Source of the DNA: Nitrospirota bacterium
GTDB lineage: Bacteria; Nitrospirota; Thermodesulfovibrionia; Thermodesulfovibrionales; JdFR-88
Assembly (NCBI GenBank): GCA_021825785.1
Contig: JAKAGP010000017.1
Span: forward strand, 1 to 11,509
Direction of reading: 5' to 3'
DNA length: 11,509 nucleotides
Shown: positions 5,568 to 11,509 of the stretch, in pieces
Numbering within the stretch: position 1 is the first letter of the stretch
How the letters are laid out: each line of letters opens with the position of its first letter
Program-made: the position numbers and the translations under genes
Notes under the pieces: model-generated
Told to the model about the DNA's origin: nothing
Seen by the model: the letters and a program-made list of their open reading frames with translations, nothing else
Databases searched by the model: none

Positions 5568-5584
5568 ACCCCTGATTCTAAAAG

Positions 5585-5656
<72 letters not shown>

Positions 5657-5674
5657 TTCCTGCGTCCCAATATT

Positions 5675-6316
5675 TTACCCCAAATTGAGATATTTTTCAG
5701 GCTCTTTTATCCATAATTCAAAAATCATCCTGCCCGTGAAAAGGCCCAGCAGCGAGCCTACCAGCACGTCGGTGGGGAAATGGGCCAGCAGCAGCACTCT
5801 TTCCACTCCCACCATGACGGCAATCAGGTAAAAAAGAGGGGAGTATCTGGGAAAAAACCGGGCCAGCGTATATGCGAGGCAAAATGCGACCATCGTATGG
5901 CCGGAAGGGAAGGAGTCAAAACCGCCTTTAAGTGTGGGGCCGGCAAAAAAGACGCCCAAACCCTTCCTGGGTCTTGCCCTCCCTATAAGGTGTTTCAGTA
6001 TCTGCACCCCGACTCCGGAGCTGATGAAGGAAACAAACAAGACAAACCCGAGCCTTCGCACCCGCCTGCCCGTAAACAGGCCGACGGCGAAAAGTCCCGC
6101 GATAATGCCTATCTGCCATCCCCCGTAGCCTATCATGTCCACGAAGGGCGAGATGAAGTGAAAAGCCAGATAGGCCGGGGGTTTCGACTTGTGAATATGG
6201 TGCACCCAGGCAAGTGCGCCCATATCATGGCCCAGCGTCAGGAAAGGCAGCACGGCCGCGGCCAGCGGCAGCAGAAAGACGTACTTATTCCTTCTCAAAA
6301 AGGCTGTAGTTTCCAC
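5675..6316 (-). CDS. PAP2-family membrane phosphatase
   Basis: The 213-residue inner-membrane protein removes phosphate from a lipid or prenyl carrier. The three PAP2 signature blocks are complete: K108-x6-R115-P116 (KHLIGRARP), PSGH (137-140), and R173-x5-H179-x3-D183 (RVLLLAHFPTD). The usual Ser before R173 is Glu. About six membrane segments are visible (near 12-29, 68-84, 88-107, 141-156, 160-178, 184-200). The start is GTG at 6316-6314, inside the end of the glycosyltransferase gene (32-nt overlap). TTG at 6298 is an alternative start. Candidate jobs are undecaprenyl-diphosphate recycling or lipid A dephosphorylation. The overlap with a lipid-linked-sugar glycosyltransferase suggests work on the lipid phosphate that enzyme releases, which is inference. 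Confidence 0.9.
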   Translation of the reverse strand: METTAFLRRNKYVFLLPLAAAVLPFLTLGHDMGALAWVHHIHKSKPPAYLAFHFISPFVDMIGYGGWQIGIIAGLFAVGLFTGRRVRRLGFVLFVSFISSGVGVQILKHLIGRARPRKGLGVFFAGPTLKGGFDSFPSGHTMVAFCLAYTLARFFPRYSPLFYLIAVMVGVERVLLLAHFPTDVLVGSLLGLFTGRMIFELWIKEPEKYLNLG

Positions 6317-7901
6317 CTGACTCGATCCGTTTCAGTCTCAGGGCCGGGCCCTCCAGGGCCTCCACTTCCTTTGCGTCCCCCTGTTTTGTAATTATCAGGG
6401 CCTCGTTTTTGCCGCTCAGGGCCTCACGGAGCTGCCTTTCATCGTCGGCCCCGATCATGCGGCGCCCGGAATAAAAGACCACGCTGGGGTTATTTATCTT
6501 ATATCCTATAAGGAGCCCGCCGGGCGGCAGGTTTTCCCTGGCGTAAAGGCTGTACCGGTAAAGGGTCCCCTGGAGATATCCGCTTGCCGCCGGCACGGCC
6601 CTGAAGATGACCACGGAAAGAAAACATGCCATCAGAAGCGCCAGCGCCAGGTTCCTGCTCCTGCCGCTTACGGCCGCGTATATCGAAAATGCCGCCATAA
6701 GGAGCATGATGCCGGCAATCCAGTACGGCCAGTCCGCGTGGATGCCCGCCTTAAGCAGATATCCCTTCGACAGGAAAAAGGCCGCGCCCATCAGCAGCGA
6801 CGCCAGGGCTATAAACCAGTTCGACAGCCTGCCTGTCCTGCTCATCCCGTACCGGCTGTAGCACGCCCTGCTCATCCCTGAACCGATTAGAAGCGCCGCG
6901 GCCGGCACGGCCGGAAGGACGTAATCCGGCAGTTTCGTCCTGGCGAAGGAAAAAAACACGAAAATGAACGAAAGCCACACGACTGCCAGAAGCCCGGGAG
7001 AGCCTTTCTCCCTGAACGCCCCCGCAACGCCCTGCGGAAGGTATGCTATCCAGGGGAAGAGCCCAAGCGCGAGCACGGGGACATAATAATAGACCGGCCC
7101 CGTATGGCCGGATATCACGTGCATGTATCTTGTGAAATGCTGCTTTATGAAAAAATTCTGTATGAATTCATTCCCGGTGGCCATGTATTCGGCAACATAC
7201 CACGGCAGGCTGACAACCAGAAAAAGCAAAAAACCAGGCGCGCTCCAGATCTTTCCGGACCTCTTTGACTGCATGCCCTGCTTCGCTCCCCGGGGCAAAA
7301 ACAAAATCCGGTATAAAAAAGCTATTCCAAAGGGGAAGACAATCCCGATCAGCCCCTTGGTCAGAAAGGCCAGGGCGGAGAAAAAGTAAAAGCCGTATAT
7401 GAATCCGCGTCTGCCTTTTGCGGCCGCCAGGTAAAACGAGAAAAGCGAAAGGGTTATAAAAAGCGCAAGCGTCATGTCCGTTACGGCCGCATGGGAATAC
7501 ACCAGGAAAAAGACCGTCAGGATAAAGGATACGGCCGCGCCAAGGGCCTTCTTTTCCCTGGCTGCAAACTGTCCCCAGTCCGGGTCCCCGGCGGTGAGCC
7601 CCGTAAAGAAGAATATGGAAAGGGCGAGCAGCACGGCGGCGGCCGCGGACGGGAACCTGGCCGCAAACTCGTTTATGCCGAAGGCCTTGTAGGAGGCGGC
7701 CATAAGCCAGTATATGAGGATGGGCTTGTCGTACCTGTTCTGCCCGTCGTAGGTAGGGGTGATATAGTTGCCGCTTGCGACCATCTCCTTCGACGCCTGG
7801 GCGAAGACCGCCTCGTCCACGTCGAAAAGCGTGAAGGAGCCAAGTCCCAGAAAGGCGACAAGCAAGGCGGCTGCGATTGCAGGAAGCGCGTATCTGCCCA
7901 T
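6285..7901 (-). CDS. ArnT-like GT39-family membrane glycosyltransferase
   Basis: The 538-residue integral membrane protein (about a dozen hydrophobic segments) belongs to the PMT/ArnT superfamily. These enzymes move a sugar from a polyprenyl-phosphate donor to lipid A, protein or another acceptor on the periplasmic side. The first periplasmic loop has the acidic catalytic-type motif FDVDEAVFAQAS (26-37). It is followed by GNYITPTYDGQNRYDKPILIYW (44-65), where RYDKP is the family hallmark, and NEFAARFPSA (77-86). A soluble C-terminal part (about residues 460-538) ends SGGNYSLFEKE. The start is ATG at 7901 with only a weak AAGAAGA upstream. The substrate cannot be told from sequence. Its end overlaps the PAP2 gene. 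Confidence 0.9.
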   Translation of the reverse strand: MGRYALPAIAAALLVAFLGLGSFTLFDVDEAVFAQASKEMVASGNYITPTYDGQNRYDKPILIYWLMAASYKAFGINEFAARFPSAAAAVLLALSIFFFTGLTAGDPDWGQFAAREKKALGAAVSFILTVFFLVYSHAAVTDMTLALFITLSLFSFYLAAAKGRRGFIYGFYFFSALAFLTKGLIGIVFPFGIAFLYRILFLPRGAKQGMQSKRSGKIWSAPGFLLFLVVSLPWYVAEYMATGNEFIQNFFIKQHFTRYMHVISGHTGPVYYYVPVLALGLFPWIAYLPQGVAGAFREKGSPGLLAVVWLSFIFVFFSFARTKLPDYVLPAVPAAALLIGSGMSRACYSRYGMSRTGRLSNWFIALASLLMGAAFFLSKGYLLKAGIHADWPYWIAGIMLLMAAFSIYAAVSGRSRNLALALLMACFLSVVIFRAVPAASGYLQGTLYRYSLYARENLPPGGLLIGYKINNPSVVFYSGRRMIGADDERQLREALSGKNEALIITKQGDAKEVEALEGPALRLKRIESGGNYSLFEKE

Positions 7902-8002
7902 AAACTAATTTATCTTCTTTATAGCGATCATGTCCACATGGCGCCGCTCCGGGCATTGCGCCCCAAGTGCGCGGGCAGCCTGCCGAATCAACGGGGGGCC
8001 GC

Positions 8003-8638
8003 CTAGACCGGGCCGGACAGATATTTTTCGATCTCCTCGAATCTTATCGCGCCCTGCCTGAGAAGCACGGGCGCATCGCCGGTTGAATCGACTATCGTGG
8101 AGGGCGGCCCGCCCGGGGCCTCTCCGGCGTCGATTATCAGGTCGACCCCCTCCTTGAAATACTCCGCCACCTGGGCGGCGCTTCTCGCCGGTTTGAGTCC
8201 CGAGGGGTTGGCGCTGGTGGCCGTAAGCGGCAGCCCGATGGCCTTCGCCAGCACCAGGGCGAAGGACGCCCCCGGCATCCGGAGGGCGACCTTGCCCTCC
8301 TTCGCCACGCGGCTGGAAAGATTGGGCAGGGCGCGGACCACAAGCGTAAGCGGCCCCGGCCAGAACCTCCGGGAAAGTTTTTCAAAGAGATTGCCGCGTT
8401 CAGGCACCAGAAGCGGTAGCGCATCCTCCGAGCCTATTATGAGGGGGGAGGGTTTGGCCTGCCTCCGGCTGCCCTTGAGCGCAAACAGCCTCTCGAGGGC
8501 GGCCTCGTCGTCATACCTGGCGCAGAGCCCGTAATAGGTCTCCGTGGGACAGGCCACTATTCCCCCCTTACGGAGCGTCTCCACGGCCTCATTCACGGCC
8601 ATCTCCAGATTGTCGACGCTTGCATCTATCAGGCGCAC
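8003..8638 (-). CDS. L-threonylcarbamoyladenylate synthase (TsaC/Sua5/YrdC family)
   Basis: This 211-residue cytosolic enzyme makes threonylcarbamoyl-AMP from threonine, bicarbonate and ATP for the universal t6A37 modification of ANN-decoding tRNAs. Family motifs are in order: PTETYYGLC (31-39), FALKGSRRQAKP (52-63, the KGR region), RRFWPGPLTLV (90-100), VALRMPG (117-123), TATSANPSG (139-147), and PSTIVDST near residue 180. The length matches the short TsaC/YrdC form, without the C-terminal Sua5 domain. ATG at 8638 overlaps the end of the DUF89 gene by 10 nt, so the two are coupled. The product is reliable. The exact subgroup (TsaC versus a YciO-type paralogue) is not settled, so I give no symbol. 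Confidence 0.92.
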   Translation of the reverse strand: MRLIDASVDNLEMAVNEAVETLRKGGIVACPTETYYGLCARYDDEAALERLFALKGSRRQAKPSPLIIGSEDALPLLVPERGNLFEKLSRRFWPGPLTLVVRALPNLSSRVAKEGKVALRMPGASFALVLAKAIGLPLTATSANPSGLKPARSAAQVAEYFKEGVDLIIDAGEAPGGPPSTIVDSTGDAPVLLRQGAIRFEEIEKYLSGPV

Positions 8639-9495
8639 CGAAAATTCTCCGACTTCTTCAGGAGCATCGATTTAAGCGGCAGCCCAAGCTCCCTTGAGAC
8701 GACCTCGCATTTTGACTGAAACAGAAAGAATATACGCTTCTTCTCATCGAGGAGCGTTTCAAAATTGCCCTGCCCCTTGCTGATGACAAGTCCCGCGGCC
8801 CTGTAAATCTCCCTGAAGCCGGCCGAGGTCATCGGCAGTATCGTCCCCACGCAGTCCGAGCCGTTGTCCACCACCGGGCATATGTCCGTGAGCCCGGCGC
8901 GGGCCGCGTCCTCGAGCGTTGCGTCGTTGAGGACCGGCTTGCCCTTGACCGCGACGGTGACTTTCCTGCCCATCTTCACGAGAGATTCGACGAGTATCCT
9001 GTCAAAAACAATCTCGCCCGCGTTGTCGGCAAGATAGAGGATGTTTCCATCGGCCCCGCGCACGGCCCTTTTGAAGGCGGCATAATCGTCGCAGGCGATG
9101 TGGCCCTGAAGCGCCCGCTCCACCGTTGCGTCTATATCGACCGAAGTGAAGATGCCGAAGTCTATGATATTGCCGGCTATGGCAAGCCTCGCGGCGGTAA
9201 GAAGGGGGTCCCTGGAGCCGGCTGCAAACCTTGAAAGCCGCGGGTAGGACTTCATTGCGATCCTGTTGTAATCGGATTTTACCTTTTTGAAAGGGTCGCG
9301 GCCCAGCACATCCCTTATCCTCCGGTGCATGAAGGTGGTGGCATGGGCGGGGCTTTTGGAGAGGTCCGCCCGCTCGATCTCCTCAAGGACGCCTTTTATC
9401 ACCTTCTCCTGCAGTCTGCCGTCTTTTGTGCCCTGCCTGAGGGCGATGACCGTCTGCCTTAAAAAACAGGGCAGACAATCCGGATGGACCTTCAT
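8629..9495 (-). CDS. DUF89-family metal-dependent phosphatase (damage-control type)
   Basis: The 288-residue protein belongs to DUF89. Characterised members hydrolyse sugar phosphates or damaged phosphometabolites using a divalent metal. Visible marks are the N-terminal CLPC pair (C7, C10) of the bacterial subgroup, the helical first half, the metal-site motif LADNAGEIVFD (155-165; D157, N158, D165), KPVLNDAT (186-193), and SKGQGNFETL (239-248). The length is typical. ATG at 9495 has only a weak ribosome binding site. It starts 24 bp after the purE stop and overlaps the tsaC-like gene, so it belongs to the purine transcript. A role in clearing ribose-phosphate by-products of purine synthesis is inferred from position only. 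Confidence 0.88.
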   Translation of the reverse strand: MKVHPDCLPCFLRQTVIALRQGTKDGRLQEKVIKGVLEEIERADLSKSPAHATTFMHRRIRDVLGRDPFKKVKSDYNRIAMKSYPRLSRFAAGSRDPLLTAARLAIAGNIIDFGIFTSVDIDATVERALQGHIACDDYAAFKRAVRGADGNILYLADNAGEIVFDRILVESLVKMGRKVTVAVKGKPVLNDATLEDAARAGLTDICPVVDNGSDCVGTILPMTSAGFREIYRAAGLVISKGQGNFETLLDEKKRIFFLFQSKCEVVSRELGLPLKSMLLKKSENFRCA

Positions 9496-9519
9496 CGGGT
9501 TATTTTACTTCAGTTGGTT

Positions 9520-10017
9520 TTATTTTTCCGGGACCTTTGATTTCTTCTTTACTTCGTCGGCCATGGAGCGCCTGTGCAGCTTCAGGAGCTTTTCCGTCTT
9601 CCCGCCGGCAGACGCAAGGACCTGGGCGGCGAATATGCCGGCATTCTTTGCGCCGGCAACCCCGATGGCCATCGTCGCCACAGGCACGCCGGGGGGCATC
9701 TGCACAGTCGAGTACAGGGCGTCCACGCCCTTCAGGGGAGAGCTGTCTATGGGCACCCCGATCACAGGCAGGACGGTCCTGGCGGCGATGGCCCCCGCAA
9801 GATGGGCCGCCGCGCCCGCGCCGGCTATGATGACGGCCGTTCCGTCCTTCTCGGCATTGGCAACTATCTCATTCAGAAGCTCAGGGCTCCGGTGAGCGGA
9901 GGCTATCCGCATCTCATAGGGGATCGAAAACATGGAAAGCATCTTTCCCGCCTCCCGCATGACGGGCAGGTCGGAGTCGCTTCCCATCACTATCAGCACC
10001 TTGTTCCTCATCTTCAT
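9520..10017 (-). CDS. purE: N5-carboxyaminoimidazole ribonucleotide mutase (PurE)
   Basis: The protein of 165 residues converts N5-CAIR to CAIR in purine synthesis in the cytosol. It shows IVMGSDSDLPVM (9-20), the active-site segment RIASAHRSPE (37-46), AGAGAAAHLAGA, and the late block MPPGVPVATMAIG with AKNAG, all standard for class I PurE. The frame is open further upstream to 10110, but the family begins at MKMRNKVLIVMG, so ATG at 10017 is the start. GGGAAT precedes it, 7 bp after the purD stop. The class I enzyme normally works with PurK, which is not in this window. Confidence 0.95.
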   Translation of the reverse strand: MKMRNKVLIVMGSDSDLPVMREAGKMLSMFSIPYEMRIASAHRSPELLNEIVANAEKDGTAVIIAGAGAAAHLAGAIAARTVLPVIGVPIDSSPLKGVDALYSTVQMPPGVPVATMAIGVAGAKNAGIFAAQVLASAGGKTEKLLKLHRRSMADEVKKKSKVPEK

Positions 10018-10024
10018 ATTCCCA

Positions 10025-11305
10025 TCAGCATGCGGACCTGCCGATCGCCCTGTCCGCGATGTCCTTTCTGTAGTGCATGCCCTCGAAGGAGATCTTCGCA
10101 ATGGCCTCATATGCCCTTGCCTTTGCCGCCGGCACGTCCGCCCCGGTCGCCGTCACACCCAGGACCCTGCCGCCGGCGGTCACCGTGCTTTCCCCGTCGA
10201 AGCCCGTGCCCGCGTGAAACACGACCACATCCTTCATCCTTTTTACCGCATTGAGTCCCTTGATTACCTTGCCTTTCCCATAGCTGCCGGGATAACCGCC
10301 CGAGGCCGCCACCACGCAGACCGAGGCCTCCGGCTTCCAGGCGACACTGGCCTGGGCGAGCTTGCCTTCGGAGACCGCCAGGGCGATCTCAAAAAAGTCC
10401 GAATCCAGCCTGGCAAGCACGGCCTGGGTTTCCGGGTCGCCGAACCTGCAGTTGAATTCGAGCACCATGGGTTTTTTGTCCTTTATCATGAGACCCGCGT
10501 ATATCACCCCGCGGAAATCCATCCTCTCGGCCTGCACGCCGCGCAGGAAGGGCCTCATCACCTTCTCCATCACGGTCCGCTCCATCTCTTCCGGGAGCAC
10601 GGGGGCGGGGCTGTATGCGCCCATCCCGCCGGTGTTCGGGCCGAGGTCGCCATCAAAAACCCTTTTATGGTCCTGAGAGGAGACCATGGGGATTATCGTC
10701 GTCCCGTCAGTAAATGCCATGAAAGAGGCCTCTTCCCCCTGGACGCACTCCTCCACGACGACCCTGTCGCCTGCCTCGCCGAACACCCTCTCTTTCATTA
10801 TGAGCCTCAGGGCCTCGCATGCCTCATCGACCGTTTTTGCGACATAAACGCCCTTGCCTGCCGCCAGCCCGTCGGCCTTCACCACGATAGGCGCGCCTTT
10901 CAGCCTCACGTAATCCTCCGCGTGGATGTAGGAGGAAAAAACCCTGTACTCGGCCGTCGGTATCCCGTAGCGACGCATGAAATCCTTGGAAAAGGCCTTG
11001 CTCGACTCCAGCCTCGCGCCCATGGCGCCGGGGCCAAATATCTTCCTGCCGTCCTTCCTGAACACGTCCGCGATGCCCGCGGCAAGAGGGTCTTCCGGGC
11101 CCACGATGGTAAGGTCTATCCACTCGTACCTGACGAGGTTCAAAAGAGCGTCAAAGTCCGTGGGCTTTATGTCCAGGCACTCGGCAAGCTCCGCGATGCC
11201 GGCGTTGCCGGGGCAGCAGTAAATCTTGTCCACACGCTTGCTTTGCGCAAGCTTCCAGACAATCGCGTGCTCCCTGCCGCCGCCCCCTATGACCAGTACT
11301 TTCAT
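10025..11305 (-). CDS. purD: Phosphoribosylamine-glycine ligase (PurD)
   Basis: The 426-residue ATP-grasp enzyme joins glycine to phosphoribosylamine, an early step of purine synthesis. Motifs are in order: VIGGGGREHAIVWKL (5-19) at the N-terminus, FGPGAMGARLESSKAF (90-105), VVKADGLAAGKGVYVA (141-156), SQDHKRVFDGDLGPNTGGMG (210-229), and LEFNCRFGDPETQAVL (282-297) with the metal-binding acidic residues. The length is normal. The frame is open upstream to 11374, but the family starts at MKVLVIGGGG (ATG at 11305). AAGG lies just upstream. It is 16 bp from the purH stop and 7 bp from the purE start, so this is one operon. Confidence 0.97.
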   Translation of the reverse strand: MKVLVIGGGGREHAIVWKLAQSKRVDKIYCCPGNAGIAELAECLDIKPTDFDALLNLVRYEWIDLTIVGPEDPLAAGIADVFRKDGRKIFGPGAMGARLESSKAFSKDFMRRYGIPTAEYRVFSSYIHAEDYVRLKGAPIVVKADGLAAGKGVYVAKTVDEACEALRLIMKERVFGEAGDRVVVEECVQGEEASFMAFTDGTTIIPMVSSQDHKRVFDGDLGPNTGGMGAYSPAPVLPEEMERTVMEKVMRPFLRGVQAERMDFRGVIYAGLMIKDKKPMVLEFNCRFGDPETQAVLARLDSDFFEIALAVSEGKLAQASVAWKPEASVCVVAASGGYPGSYGKGKVIKGLNAVKRMKDVVVFHAGTGFDGESTVTAGGRVLGVTATGADVPAAKARAYEAIAKISFEGMHYRKDIADRAIGRSAC

Positions 11306-11321
11306 GCCTTGCCGCCGCCTG

Positions 11322-11509
11322 CTAGTGCTTGAAATGCCTTGCCTTCGTGAAGAGCATCGCCATGCCGTGCTCATCAGCGGCCTTTATGACGTCTTCGTCC
11401 TTCACGGAGCCGCCCGGCTGGATGACTGCGGTGACCCCGGCCTTCGCGATCTCGTCTATGCCGTCCCTGAACGGGAAAAAACCATCGGAGGCCACGACCG
11501 AACCCGTGA
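11322..11509 (-). CDS. purH: Bifunctional AICAR transformylase / IMP cyclohydrolase (PurH), C-terminal fragment
   Basis: Only the last 62 residues are present; the gene enters from the right edge. The segments [32 protein letters not shown] and [13 protein letters not shown], followed by TAG, are the unmistakable end of PurH, the enzyme for the last two steps of IMP synthesis. The C-terminal part shown belongs to the transformylase domain. It is the first visible gene of the purH-purD-purE-DUF89-tsaC run, and its promoter is outside the window. Confidence 0.95.
   Translation of the reverse strand, partial: TGSVVASDGFFPFRDGIDEIAKAGVTAVIQPGGSVKDEDVIKAADEHGMAMLFTKARHFKH

Noticed and set aside
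5780..6391. 203-codon plus-strand frame opposite the PAP2 gene
   Set aside because: It is antisense to a gene with all three PAP2 signatures, and its sequence is low complexity with no recognisable domain.
7168..7956. 262-codon minus-strand frame overlapping the glycosyltransferase start
   Set aside because: It is a shifted frame of the ArnT-like gene. The membrane motifs are all in the other frame.
7902..8002. Promoter or small gene in the gap before the glycosyltransferase
   Set aside because: A TATAAA-like box is present on the minus strand, but I find no matching -35, hairpin terminator or supported small reading frame.
9932..11332. Long open frame on the plus strand (466 codons) opposite purD
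   Set aside because: It is antisense to a complete, well-conserved purD and part of purE. Its Arg/His/Pro-rich composition is typical of a mirror frame in GC-rich DNA, and there is no ribosome binding site or family resemblance.

Overview
The window joins two unlike pieces of DNA at a tRNA-Gly gene. From the left edge to about 5585 is a tRNA-integrated mobile element, or most of one. From 5585 to the right edge is ordinary chromosome, all read on the minus strand. The chromosomal genes (purH-purD-purE, a DUF89 protein, a TsaC/Sua5 protein, an ArnT-like glycosyltransferase and a PAP2 phosphatase) and their GC-rich codon use suggest a Gram-negative, probably environmental bacterium. The Desulfobacterota or Nitrospirota would fit, but that placement is a weak inference.

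Element, left to right. A partial ORF6N-domain gene leaves the left edge on the minus strand, with its own extended -10 promoter. A gene-free stretch of about 430 bp follows. It holds two AAC-N3-GTT palindromes, three GGAAA(A)C repeats spaced 12 bp apart, and a 10-bp inverted repeat. A tightly packed plus-strand operon then runs from 832 to 4145: a small DUF5659-like protein, a 608-residue primase-polymerase/RecA-like helicase/HTH fusion, a 160-residue protein, a 133-residue protein, and an excisionase-like HTH protein. Around the helicase stop codon and through the first half of the next gene, 16 exact copies of GGAAAC (both strands) lie within about 300 bp, many one DNA turn apart beside a TATATATAA stretch. 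I read this as a candidate iteron origin. A second transcription unit (4222-5567) has a near-consensus promoter with a perfect palindromic operator between -35 and -10, a Cro/C1-type repressor that appears to start at the first transcribed base, and a tyrosine integrase. The integrase ends 17 bp before the 3' end of the tRNA-Gly gene, the usual attachment geometry.

How the element may work (inference). The small repressor would shut off its own promoter and the integrase, and through related palindromes at 544-558 and 581-597 perhaps also the replication operon. When the replication operon is on, primase-helicase and excisionase are made together, so excision and replication of the circular form would be linked. 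No capsid, conjugation or toxin genes are visible. The other attachment site is not seen, so the element probably extends past the left edge.

Chromosome. purH (partial), purD and purE form one minus-strand operon that continues into a DUF89 phosphatase-family gene and a TsaC/Sua5 gene. After a 101-bp gap come the glycosyltransferase and the overlapping PAP2 gene, then the tRNA.
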